The notes: generated by a model from the letters alone, not told the origin. 16,233 nt of DNA from PFJX01 sp964440155 (GCA_964440155.1 CAYTRH010000058.1:1-16233); one strand, 5' to 3'. Counted from the stretch's first letter, positions 7,328 to 15,155 are shown. Translations and numbers: made by a program.

Positions 7328-8618
7328 GTGGCGCTCAGTTACTTTCTCCGAGTTGTGTGACATCAAGCGGGGGGCATCCCCTCGCCCTATTCAAGACTGG
7401 CTCGCTCCCACTGGCATCCCCTGGGTAAAGATTGCTGATGCCTCTGCATCCGGGACGAGAAGCATCAATCGCACAGGTGACCACATTCGACCTGAGGGCC
7501 AAAAACACAGTGTGTCGGTAGTGCCAGGCGATTTAATCCTGTCCAATAGCGCAACACCAGGCATACCAAAGTTCATGGGTATTCATGCCTGCATACATGA
7601 TGGGTGGCTGCTTCTTCGCAACTTTCGCAACCTCGACAAACTCTTCTGCTATTACCTCCTTTTGCAGGAGCGTCCAAAGCTTGTTCAGCAGGGGAATGGT
7701 TCAGTTTTCACTAATCTGAAAACCGACATACTTAAGAACCACGTTGTGAGCATCCCTGGAATCGGGGAACAGCAGCTTATTGCCGCCACCCTTGGCGCCC
7801 TCGACGACAAAATCGCCCTCTTGCGCGAAACCAACGCCACCCTCGAAGCCATCGCCCAGGCCCTGTTCAAGTCCTGGTTCGTGGATTTCGACCCCGTGCG
7901 GGCCAAGCGTGACGGCCGCGACCCCATCGGCGTGCCGCCCGAAGTCGCCGACCTGTTCCCGAGCGAGTTTGAGGATTCGGCGTTGGGGGAGATTCCGAAG
8001 GGGTGGCGCATTTGCCCGTTCGCGGAGACGGTGAACATCATTGGTGGCGGCACCCCCAAAACAAGCGTCACGGATTATTGGGGAGGCGACATCCCGTGGT
8101 TTTCAGTTGTGGATGCGCCGGCAGCCGGACAGGTTTTTACCATAACAACGGAAAAGTCCATCACGAAGCTAGGCGTTGATAACTCCTCCACGCGAATATT
8201 GCCGAAGTGGACCACCATCATTTCTGCAAGGGGAACAGTCGGGAAACTGGCACTGACCGGCGTGGAAATGGCAATGAATCAGTCTTGCTATGGTTTAACA
8301 CCCAGAGCCAGTGGTGGTGAGACAGCGACATACTTGGCTGCTCAGAGGTTGGTGGAAGACCTGAAGCATCTGGCACATGGCGGCGTGTTCGACACCATCA
8401 CCCGGGATACGCTCAATTCAGTGCTTGTTTGCGACCCGCCGCCAGAAATCATCCAGGCGTTTGACGCGCTGACACGCCCGCTGTTCGAACGTATCTTGGC
8501 AAACGGTCTGCAATCCTGTTCGCTCACGGAGATACGCGACACCCTCCTCCCCCGCCTTATTTCTGGCAAGCTGCGTTTGCCAGAGGCACTGAATCAACTG
8601 GAGGACACCCAGGCATGA
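7317..8618 (+). CDS. hsdS: type I restriction-modification system, specificity subunit S
   Basis: A 433-residue DNA-recognition subunit with two target-recognition domains (TRD1 about residues 1-150, TRD2 about 215-370). They are separated by the central conserved helical spacer LGALDDKIALLRETNATLEAIAQALFKSWFVDFDPVRAKRDGR (about 159-200), with a second conserved region at the C-terminus (FERILANG...EIRDTLLPRLISGKL). The EFEDSALGEIPKGW linker before TRD2 is typical. The ATG at 7317 lies inside hsdM and follows a good RBS (GGGGAGG, seven bases before). The TRDs use more A/T and less biased codons than the neighbours, while the spacer returns to GC-rich codons; this mosaic is expected when TRDs are exchanged. 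The recognised site cannot be predicted here. The stop overlaps the next start as ATGA. Confidence 0.95.
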   Translation: MASEWRSVTFSELCDIKRGASPRPIQDWLAPTGIPWVKIADASASGTRSINRTGDHIRPEGQKHSVSVVPGDLILSNSATPGIPKFMGIHACIHDGWLLLRNFRNLDKLFCYYLLLQERPKLVQQGNGSVFTNLKTDILKNHVVSIPGIGEQQLIAATLGALDDKIALLRETNATLEAIAQALFKSWFVDFDPVRAKRDGRDPIGVPPEVADLFPSEFEDSALGEIPKGWRICPFAETVNIIGGGTPKTSVTDYWGGDIPWFSVVDAPAAGQVFTITTEKSITKLGVDNSSTRILPKWTTIISARGTVGKLALTGVEMAMNQSCYGLTPRASGGETATYLAAQRLVEDLKHLAHGGVFDTITRDTLNSVLVCDPPPEIIQAFDALTRPLFERILANGLQSCSLTEIRDTLLPRLISGKLRLPEALNQLEDTQA

Positions 8619-9853
8619 AACCCACCGCTAGAGACTCCCGTGCGCCTGCGCGTATCGAGTACCTGAAGGTCCGGAATTTCCGCGCCTTGCAAGACGTGGA
8701 GTTCAAGGACTTGACGCCGCTCACTGTGCTGCTCGGCCCCAATGGCAGCGGCAAGTCCACGGTGTTCGACGTCTTCGCTTTTCTTGCCGAATGCTTCGAA
8801 CTGGGCTTGCGTCGCGCCTGGGACAAGCGCGGCCGGGCGAAGGAACTGAAGACGCGGGGCGGCGATGGGCCGGTGGTGGTGGAAATCAAGTATCGCGAGC
8901 CGGGTTATCCGATGATCACTTACCACCTGGCGGTGGACGAGCGGGGTGGCAGTCCGGTCGTGATGGAAGAATGGCTGCGCTGGAAACGCGGCAGTCATGG
9001 CCAGCCCTTCCGCTTTCTCGACTACCGGGAAGGGATCGGTCGCGCGGTCAGCGGCGAGCGGCCCGATGAGCAGGACAAGCGCATTGAAATCCCGCTCAAG
9101 TCCCCGGATCTGCTGGCGGTGAATGCCCTCGGACAATTCGCCGAACACCCTCGGGTCGCTGCCCTGCGCGACTTCATCACCGGCTGGTATGTCTCGTATC
9201 TGTCTTCCGATAGCGCGCGCGGCCAGCCGGAGGCCGGGCCGCAGGAGCGCCTGACGAAGTCGGGCGACAACCTTGCCAACGTGATTCAGTACCTGGCCGA
9301 ACAACATGGCGACCGGCTGGAGCGCATCTTCGAGGTGCTGCGCCGGCGCGTGCCACGCATCGAGCGGGTGCTGGCCGAAACCATGCCGGATGGCCGGCTG
9401 CTGTTGCAGATCAAGGACGCGCCGTTCAGCCACCCGGTGCTGGCGCGTTTCGCCTCCGACGGCACCCTGAAGATGCTGGCGTATCTGGTGTTGCTGAATG
9501 ACCCGAACCCGCCGCCGTTCATTGGCATCGAGGAACCGGAAAACTTCCTGCACCCACGCCTGTTGCCAGAACTGGCCGAGGAGTGCCGCGCCGCGATCGC
9601 CTCGACGCAACTGCTGGTGACGACCCATTCGCCTTTTTTCCTCAACGCCTTGCGCCCACAGGAAGTGCGCGTGTTGTGGCGTGACGATCAGGGCTACACC
9701 CGGACACAGCGCGCATGCGACCTGCCCGGGGTGAACGAGTTCGTCGCCCAGGGGGCACTGCTTGGGCACCTGTGGATGGAGGGGCAACTCGGCGTCGGCG
9801 ATCCCCTGGTCAACCAGGGGGCGCCGACCCGTCCGTCAATCACAGGGCGCTGA
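8615..9853 (+). CDS. AAA/ABC-type ATPase, OLD/RecF-like (AAA_21), defence-associated
   Basis: A 412-residue SMC/RecF/OLD-like ATPase. The N-terminus IEYLKVRNFRALQDVEF is the usual start of this fold. Walker A is GPNGSGKST (41-49), the ABC signature-like SDGTLKMLAYLVLL is at 281-294, Walker B FIGIEEPENFLHP at 302-314 with the catalytic Glu pair, and the His switch THSPFFLN at 337-344. No C-terminal TOPRIM domain is present, unlike full-length OLD nucleases; that role is probably held by the next gene, two bases away. The start overlaps the hsdS stop by four bases, so it is translationally coupled into the hsd operon. The pairing resembles RloA/RloB and AriA/AriB (PARIS) ATPase-effector modules. 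I infer a sensor ATPase in an auxiliary anti-phage module. It could instead modulate the restriction complex. Confidence 0.88.
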   Translation: MKPTARDSRAPARIEYLKVRNFRALQDVEFKDLTPLTVLLGPNGSGKSTVFDVFAFLAECFELGLRRAWDKRGRAKELKTRGGDGPVVVEIKYREPGYPMITYHLAVDERGGSPVVMEEWLRWKRGSHGQPFRFLDYREGIGRAVSGERPDEQDKRIEIPLKSPDLLAVNALGQFAEHPRVAALRDFITGWYVSYLSSDSARGQPEAGPQERLTKSGDNLANVIQYLAEQHGDRLERIFEVLRRRVPRIERVLAETMPDGRLLLQIKDAPFSHPVLARFASDGTLKMLAYLVLLNDPNPPPFIGIEEPENFLHPRLLPELAEECRAAIASTQLLVTTHSPFFLNALRPQEVRVLWRDDQGYTRTQRACDLPGVNEFVAQGALLGHLWMEGQLGVGDPLVNQGAPTRPSITGR

Positions 9854-9855
9854 GC

Positions 9856-10473
9856 ATGCAGGCCAATCACTTGGTGCTGCTGGTCGAAGAGCTTTCCATG
9901 GAAGCCTTTCTACGGGCATGGTTGCCGCGATTGCTGCCAGTGGACCGGACCTTCGAGGTGCATGCATTCCAGGGCAAGGCGGACCTGCTGGGGAAGCTGG
10001 AAGCGCGCTTGCGGGGCTATGCCGCCTGGTTGCCGGCGGACTGGCGCGTGGTGGTGGTTGTTGACCGAGACGACGACGATTGCCGCGAACTCAAACGACG
10101 CCTCGAAGAAGTGGCGCATCGCGCAGGGCTGCGGTCCCGCAGCCGAGCGGGCGCGCAGCCATGGCAGATAGTCAATCGCATCGCCATCGAGGAGCTGGAA
10201 GCCTGGTATTTCGGTGACTGGGATGCGGTCCGGGCCACCTACCCGCGTGTGGCGCAAAATGCCACCCAGCGTCAGGGATTTCGCAACCCTGATGCCATCG
10301 CGGGGGGAACTTGGGAAGCCTTCGAGCGGATCATGCAGCGACACGGATATTTCAAAGGCGGCTTGGCGAAGATCGATGCGGCGCGTGCCATCGGTGCTCA
10401 TATCGAGCCGGCGCGCAACCGTTCTGAGAGCTTCCTGACGTTTTATCGGGCGCTCGAAGAGGCATTGATGTGA
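9856..10473 (+). CDS. DUF4276 family protein, TOPRIM-like putative nuclease effector
   Basis: A 205-residue protein matching the DUF4276 pattern: HLVLLVEELSMEAFLRAWLP at the N-terminus, FQGKADLLGKLEARLRGY (38-55), VVVVVDRDDDDCRELKRRL (65-83), and NRIAIEELEAWYFGD (107-121). An acidic residue after the first strand (Glu11/12) and the Asp-rich strand end (Asp70, Asp72) fit a TOPRIM-like metal site, as in OLD- and primase-type nucleases. The ATG at 9856 directly follows the ATPase stop, and the conserved strand starts five residues later, which fixes the start. Later ATGs would delete the first motif. It is likely the effector partner of the upstream ATPase. The nuclease activity, and whether it targets DNA or RNA (tRNA in the related PARIS AriB), are inference. 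Confidence 0.8.
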   Translation: MQANHLVLLVEELSMEAFLRAWLPRLLPVDRTFEVHAFQGKADLLGKLEARLRGYAAWLPADWRVVVVVDRDDDDCRELKRRLEEVAHRAGLRSRSRAGAQPWQIVNRIAIEELEAWYFGDWDAVRATYPRVAQNATQRQGFRNPDAIAGGTWEAFERIMQRHGYFKGGLAKIDAARAIGAHIEPARNRSESFLTFYRALEEALM

Positions 10474-10491
10474 GGGCCAAGGGCGGTCGCC

Positions 10492-10507
10492 AGGAGTTGT
10501 TGATTTG
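10492..10507 (+). promoter_or_regulatory. RBS supporting a TTG start for hsdR
   Basis: AGGAG (10492-10496) sits eight bases before TTG (10505-10507). The next in-frame ATG, 21 bases further, has no such motif at the right distance. The rare start codon may hold restriction subunit synthesis below methylase synthesis, which is inference. Confidence 0.6.
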
Positions 10508-13500
10508 AGCCTCATCGACGAAGCCATGGCCGAGCAAGCCGCCCTCGACTGGTTCGAGGCGCTGGGCTACGCGCGTGTTTTCGGCCCGGACATCGCCCCG
10601 GATGGCCCCGAGCAGGAGCGGGAGAGCTACCAGCAGGTGGTGCTGGCCGACCGGTTCATGACCGCCCTGGTTCGGCTCAACTCCCACCTTCCCGCCCCGA
10701 TCCTCGAAGACGCGGCCCGCCAGGTGATCCACGGCAACGCCGCCGGCCTGATGCAGGCCAACCGCCAGTTCCATCGCTGGCTGACCGATGGCGTGCCGGT
10801 GGAAATCAACAAGGACGGCGAGACCCTGGGCGACTTCGTGGCCCTCATCGACTTCGCCAACCCTGACAACAACGAATGGTTGGCGGTCAACCAATACTCG
10901 ATAGACGGCCCCAAGCACACCCGCCGCCCGGACATCGTGGTGTTCGTGAACGGCCTGCCTCTGGGTGTCATCGAGCTGAAGAACCCGGCCGACGAGAGCG
11001 CTGACATCTGGGCCGCCTTCAACCAGTTGCAGACCTACAAGGAGGACATCGCCGACCTGTTCGTGTTCAACGAGGTGCTGGCGATTTCCGACTACACCCT
11101 GGCCCGGGTGGGCTCCCTTTCCGCCGACCGGGAGCGCTTTTTCGCCTGGCGCACCATCGACGGCGTGAACCTGGATCCGCTGGGCGAGCTGCAACAGCTG
11201 GAAACCCTCATCCGGGGGCTCTTCCGCAAGGATTTCTTCCTCGACTACCTGCGCTACTTCGTCCTGTTCGAGGACGATGGCAACGTCAAGAAAATCGCCG
11301 GCTATCATCAGTTCCACGCCGTGCGGGCCGTGGTGCGGAGCGTCATCCAGGCAAGCCGTCCGGGCGGGAACCGAAAGGGCGGGGTGGTCTGGCACACCCA
11401 GGGCTCGGGCAAGAGCATCGAGATGACCTGCCTGGCCGGGCACCTGATGACCGCGCCAGAGATGAACAACCCGACCATCGTGGTGGTGACCGACCGCAAC
11501 GACCTGGACAACCAGTTGTTCGAGACCTTCGCCGGGGCCGCCGAACTGCTGCGGGAAACCCCGGCCCGCGCCGAGACCCGCCCCGACCTGCGGGCGAAGC
11601 TCGCCAACCGGCCCTCGGGCGGCATCGTCTTCACCACCATCCAGAAGTTCGCCCCCTTCGAGGACGAGGACGGCTACCCGCTGCTCTCCGAACGATCGAA
11701 CATCGTCGTCATCTGCGATGAAGCCCACCGCTCCCAATACGGCTTCGGCGCCCGCCTGCCCGGCCTGGAGGACGCAGCCGGCATGATGAGCACCGTGCTC
11801 AAGACCGGCGTGCGCTACGGCTACGCCCACTACCTGCGCGAGGCCCTGCCCAACGCCACTTTCGTAGCCTTCACCGGCACGCCGATTTCCAGCGAGGACA
11901 GAGACACCCGCGCCGTGTTCGGCGAATACGTCCACATCTACGACATCGAGCAGGCGGTGAAGGACGGGGCCACCGTGCCCATCTACTATGAGAGCCGGCT
12001 GGCCAAGCTGGAACTCAAGGACGAAGAGACGCCCCACATCGACGCGGAGGTGGACCAGCTCACCGAGGACGAGGAGGAATCCGCCAAGGCCCTGACCCTG
12101 CGCCGCTGGTCGGCCCTGGAGAAGGTGGTTGGCGCACCGCCGCGCATCGAGCGGGTGGCCAAGGATCTGGTGGCCCACTTCGAGAACCGTCTCGCCGCCA
12201 TGGACGGCAAGGCCATGGTGGTGGCCATGAGCCGGGAGATTTGCGTCCACCTCTACGACGCCATCGTCGCCCTGCGTCCCGGGTGGCATGATGAAGACCC
12301 TTCGATGGGCGCCATCAAGGTGGTGATGACCGGCGCCGCCTCCGACAAGGGGCTGCTCAAGCCGCATATCTACAGTGGCGACACCAGGAAGCGCCTGGAA
12401 AAGCGCTTCAAGGATCCGGCCGACCCGTTGAAGCTGGTCATCGTGCGGGATATGTGGCTCACCGGCTTTGACGCCCCCTGCGCCCACACCATGTATGTGG
12501 ACAAGCCCATGCGCGGCCACAACCTCATGCAGGCCATCGCCCGCGTGAACCGGGTGTTCAAGGACAAGCCGGGCGGCCTGGTGGTGGACTACATCGGCAT
12601 CGCCACCGAGCTGAAGCACGCCCTGGTGGAGTACACCAACGCCAAGGGCAAGGGCCGCCCCACCATCCAGGCGGAAGAGGCCCTGGAAATCCTGGAGGAG
12701 AAGGTCGGCATCCTGCGGGCCATGCTGCACGGTTTCGACTATGGCCAGTTCCGCACCAAGGCCCTGATTCTGCTGGCCGGCGCCTGCAACCACATCCTCG
12801 GCCTGGACGACGGCAAGAAGCGCTTCGCCGACCAGGTGCTCGCCGCAAGTAAAGCCTTCGCCCTGTGCTGCACCCTGGATGCAGCCCTGGAATATCGGGA
12901 CGAGCTGGCCTTCTTCCAGGCCATCAAGTCGGCCCTGACCAAGCACGGCAGCCAGGACAGGAAACTCTCCGACGAGGCCAGGGAACACGCCCTGCGGCAA
13001 ATCATTTCCGGGGCGCTGGTGTCGGATGAGGTCATCGACATCTTCGCCGCGGCGGGCTTGAACAAGCCCAACATCGGCATCCTCACCGACGAGTTCCTGG
13101 ACGACGTGCGGCATATGGAACACCGCAACCTGGCGGTGGAACTGCTGGAACGCCTGCTCAAGGACGACATCAAGAGCCGCTTCGCCAGCAACGTGGTGCA
13201 GAGCGCCAGGTTCTCCGAGCTGTTGCAAGCCTCGCTCGCCCGCTACCGCAACCGGGCCATCGAGACCGCCCAGGTCATCGAGGAACTCATCAGCATGGCC
13301 AAGTCCTTCAACGAGGCGGCCAGGCGCGGGGAGAGCCTGGGACTCACGCCAGAGGAACTGGCCTTCTACGACGCCCTGGAGACCAACGAGGCGTCAGTTC
13401 GAGAGCTGGGAGACGCGGCACTCAGGGAAATCGCCCGCCAGCTCACCGACTATCTGCGCAGGAACCTGTCCGTGGACTGGTCGGTGCGGGAGACCGTGCG

Positions 13501-13630
13501 CGCCAGGATGCGCGCCCAGATCAAGCTGATCCTCAAGCGGCACAAATACCCGCCCGACCTGGAGAGCCGCGCCGTCGAATTGGTTCTCAAACAGGCGGAG
13601 GCATTGTCGGAAGCATGGATGGGGGCTTAG
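10505..13630 (+). CDS. hsdR: type I restriction endonuclease subunit R
   Basis: A 1041-residue motor and nuclease subunit. The N-terminal PD-(D/E)xK nuclease is visible at RPDIVVFVNGLPLGVIELKN (141-160; Asp143, Glu157, Lys159). The SF2 helicase core follows: motif I TQGSGKS (about 298-304), motif II DEAH (405-408), motif III FTGTP (about 455-459) and motif VI MQAIARVNRVF (about 675-685). The C-terminal helical region would dock on the M2S complex. The TTG at 10505 is preferred because AGGAG lies eight bases upstream; the ATG at 10526 is the alternative. It is the last gene of the island, 31 bases after the DUF4276 gene and convergent with nrdB. All catalytic motifs are present, so the system looks functional. 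Confidence 0.96.
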   Translation: MSLIDEAMAEQAALDWFEALGYARVFGPDIAPDGPEQERESYQQVVLADRFMTALVRLNSHLPAPILEDAARQVIHGNAAGLMQANRQFHRWLTDGVPVEINKDGETLGDFVALIDFANPDNNEWLAVNQYSIDGPKHTRRPDIVVFVNGLPLGVIELKNPADESADIWAAFNQLQTYKEDIADLFVFNEVLAISDYTLARVGSLSADRERFFAWRTIDGVNLDPLGELQQLETLIRGLFRKDFFLDYLRYFVLFEDDGNVKKIAGYHQFHAVRAVVRSVIQASRPGGNRKGGVVWHTQGSGKSIEMTCLAGHLMTAPEMNNPTIVVVTDRNDLDNQLFETFAGAAELLRETPARAETRPDLRAKLANRPSGGIVFTTIQKFAPFEDEDGYPLLSERSNIVVICDEAHRSQYGFGARLPGLEDAAGMMSTVLKTGVRYGYAHYLREALPNATFVAFTGTPISSEDRDTRAVFGEYVHIYDIEQAVKDGATVPIYYESRLAKLELKDEETPHIDAEVDQLTEDEEESAKALTLRRWSALEKVVGAPPRIERVAKDLVAHFENRLAAMDGKAMVVAMSREICVHLYDAIVALRPGWHDEDPSMGAIKVVMTGAASDKGLLKPHIYSGDTRKRLEKRFKDPADPLKLVIVRDMWLTGFDAPCAHTMYVDKPMRGHNLMQAIARVNRVFKDKPGGLVVDYIGIATELKHALVEYTNAKGKGRPTIQAEEALEILEEKVGILRAMLHGFDYGQFRTKALILLAGACNHILGLDDGKKRFADQVLAASKAFALCCTLDAALEYRDELAFFQAIKSALTKHGSQDRKLSDEAREHALRQIISGALVSDEVIDIFAAAGLNKPNIGILTDEFLDDVRHMEHRNLAVELLERLLKDDIKSRFASNVVQSARFSELLQASLARYRNRAIETAQVIEELISMAKSFNEAARRGESLGLTPEELAFYDALETNEASVRELGDAALREIARQLTDYLRRNLSVDWSVRETVRARMRAQIKLILKRHKYPPDLESRAVELVLKQAEALSEAWMGA

Positions 13631-13658
13631 AGCCCAACGCAGCAATGCAACAGGGCCG

Positions 13659-13685
13659 ACACTCGGGCGCGTTCAACTGCGGTTT
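13659..13685 (+). repeat. right copy of the 27-bp island-flanking inverted repeat
   Basis: Starts 29 bases after the hsdR stop. Contains ACACTCGGGCGCGTTCAACT plus G, then C, then GGTTT. It matches the minus strand of 5275-5301 with one mismatch. A looser relative of the CAACTGCGGTTT part is also found on the plus strand at about 5483-5501. Confidence 0.8.
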
Positions 13686-13713
13686 GCTCGATGAAGCGCC
13701 CCCGTTGAACGCG
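13668..13713. repeat. hairpin with 10-bp perfect arms between hsdR and nrdB
   Basis: CGCGTTCAAC (13668-13677) and GTTGAACGCG (13704-13713) are perfectly complementary. The 26-base interior can form a second stem (GCGGTTT at 13679-13685 against GAAGCGC at 13693-13699, one mismatch and one G-T pair). It may be a bidirectional terminator for the convergent hsdR and nrdB genes, although no T-tract follows. The RYYYAAC/GTTRRRY ends also fit the outline of an integron attC-like site. Which of these it is cannot be settled from the sequence. Confidence 0.5.
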
Positions 13714-13741
13714 GTACCGGTGTTTCATCCTTCCGAATTCG

Positions 13742-14971
13742 TCAATCCCAAGCCAGCGCTCCACCCGTCTGGTACTCGGTGACGCGGGTCTCGAAGAAGT
13801 TCTTTTCCTTCTTCAGGTCGATCATCTCCGCCATCCACGGGAAGGGGTTGGTGGCGCCGGGGAACAGTTCGTCCAGGCCGATCTGGGTGGCGCGGCGGTT
13901 GGCGATGAAGCGCAGGTATTCCTTGAACATCGGCGCGTTGAGGCCGAGCACGCCGCGCGGCATGGTGTCCTCGGCGTAGGCGTATTCCAGTTCCACGGCG
14001 CGCTGGAACATGGCCTTGAGTTCGGCCTTGAACGCGCTGGTCCACAAATGCGGCTGTTCCAGCTTGATCTGGTTGATCATGTCGATGCCGAAATTGCAGT
14101 GCATGGATTCGTCGCGCAGGATGTACTGGTACTGCTCGGCAGCACCCGTCATCTTGTTCTGCCGGCCCATGGCCAGGATCTGCACGAAGCCGACGTAGAA
14201 GAACAGGCCCTCCATCAGGCAGGCGAAGGCGATCAGGCTCTTCAGGAAGGTCTGGTCGGCCTCCGGCGTGCCGGTCCTGAAGTTGGGGTCGGCGAGCACG
14301 TCGATGAACGGCAGCAGGAATTCGTCCTTGGCGCGGATCGAGGGAATCTCGTGATAGGCGTTGAAAATCTCACCCTCGTCGAGCCCCAAACTCTCGACGA
14401 TGTACTGGTAGGCGTGGGTGTGGATGGCCTCCTCGAAGGCCTGGCGCAGCAGGTACTGGCGGCATTCCGGCGCGGTGATCTGGCGGTAGGTGCCGAGTAC
14501 GATGTTGTTGGCGGCGAGGCTATCGGCGGTGACGAAGAAACCGAGGTTGCGTTTGATGATGAGCCGCTCGTCGTCGGTAAGCCCGTTGGGGTCTTTCCAG
14601 GTGGCGATGTCGCGGTTCATGTTCACTTCCTGCGGCATCCAGTGGTTGGCGCAGGCGGCGATGTATTTCTCCCAGGCCCACTTGTACTTGAACGGCACGA
14701 GCTGGTTGACGTCGGCCGTGGCGTTGATGATGCGCTTGTCTTCCATGCGCACGCGGCGGAATTTCTGGTCATCCCCCAGGTTTTTTCCCTCTCCCGTGGG
14801 GAGAGGGGCAGGGGAGAGGGGGGGCGTGCCCCACACCGGGGCCGCCACCCCCCGGCCGGCGAAGTTCAGCCCCGTGGTGGCGGGCTGCAGGCGCAGCATC
14901 GACGGCATGGCGGGCGTGCCGGCGGGCAGGGGATGGGCGGCGGGGGTGAGGTCGTCTTCGAAGTTCAGCAT
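13742..14971 (-). CDS. nrdB: class I ribonucleoside-diphosphate reductase, beta (radical) subunit
   Basis: A 409-residue ferritin-like R2 subunit that holds the di-iron tyrosyl radical used by NrdA to reduce ribonucleotides. The metal ligands are visible: Asp150 (VTADSLAANN), Glu181 and His184 (EEAIHTHAY), Glu254 (LMEGLFFY), Glu288 and His291 (RDESMH). The radical tyrosine is Tyr188, seven residues after Glu181 as in E. coli (Glu115/Tyr122). The C-terminus TEYQTGGALAWD is the family tail that docks on NrdA. The ATG at 14971 follows AGGAG eight bases upstream. Oddity: residues about 48-64 (GTPPLSPAPLPTGEGKN) come from a palindromic repeat inserted just before the conserved RRVRMEDKRIINATADVNQL block. 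That N-terminal region is normally flexible, so activity is probably kept. It belongs to the same minus-strand operon as nrdA. Confidence 0.95.
   Translation of the reverse strand: MLNFEDDLTPAAHPLPAGTPAMPSMLRLQPATTGLNFAGRGVAAPVWGTPPLSPAPLPTGEGKNLGDDQKFRRVRMEDKRIINATADVNQLVPFKYKWAWEKYIAACANHWMPQEVNMNRDIATWKDPNGLTDDERLIIKRNLGFFVTADSLAANNIVLGTYRQITAPECRQYLLRQAFEEAIHTHAYQYIVESLGLDEGEIFNAYHEIPSIRAKDEFLLPFIDVLADPNFRTGTPEADQTFLKSLIAFACLMEGLFFYVGFVQILAMGRQNKMTGAAEQYQYILRDESMHCNFGIDMINQIKLEQPHLWTSAFKAELKAMFQRAVELEYAYAEDTMPRGVLGLNAPMFKEYLRFIANRRATQIGLDELFPGATNPFPWMAEMIDLKKEKNFFETRVTEYQTGGALAWD
14781..14829 (+). repeat. GC-rich palindromic repeat inserted in frame in nrdB
   Basis: CCCTCTCCC and GGGGAGAGGGG arms followed by CAGGGGAGAGGGGGGGCG on the plus strand. 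It is a relative of the hsdM repeat at 7051-7092 in the same genomic orientation, but nrdB reads the opposite strand, giving PPLSPAPLPTGEG. Confidence 0.72.
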
Positions 14972-15087
14972 GGAGCGGTCTCCTCTCGATGATGGGGCAT
15001 GCGGTCAGGCCATGGATTGGTCGAGGTCCAGGCACAGGGTCTCGGGCGGATGGGCGCCTCGGTGAGGTGGTCGATGGGGATGCTCAC
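14965..15087 (-). CDS. possible 40-aa ORF between the SSB-tailed gene and nrdB
   Basis: A GTG at 15087 is preceded by AGGAG with seven bases of spacing, and the frame (VSIPIDHLTEAPIRPRPCAW...) ends in a TGA that overlaps the nrdB start by seven bases. The RBS and overlap suggest it could be translated and coupled to nrdB. The product matches no family I know and is short and Pro/Arg-rich, so it may equally be spacer. The rest of 14972-15155 shows no other feature. Confidence 0.3.
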   Translation of the reverse strand: MSIPIDHLTEAPIRPRPCAWTSTNPWPDRMPHHREETAPC

Positions 15088-15155
15088 GGCGTGTCTCCTG
15101 GTGGCGATGCCGCGCGGGCGATGCTCGGCTCTGTCAAAGGGCAGGTCGGTCCGGA

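Noticed and set aside
5582..7366. 594-codon open frame on the minus strand across hsdM
   Set aside because: Antisense to hsdM with low-complexity Gly/Val/His content; a product of GC-biased third positions.
8594..9787. 397-codon minus-strand frame opposite the ATPase gene
   Set aside because: Shadow of the ATPase gene, which has complete Walker motifs on the plus strand.
10352..13228. 958-codon open frame on the minus strand across hsdR
   Set aside because: Antisense shadow of hsdR, rich in Gly/Val/His/Gln, with no recognisable domain; the plus strand carries all helicase and nuclease motifs.
13631..13741. Rho-independent terminator with T-tract
   Set aside because: The hairpin is strong but neither strand shows the U-run that should follow, so it is recorded as a hairpin rather than a terminator.
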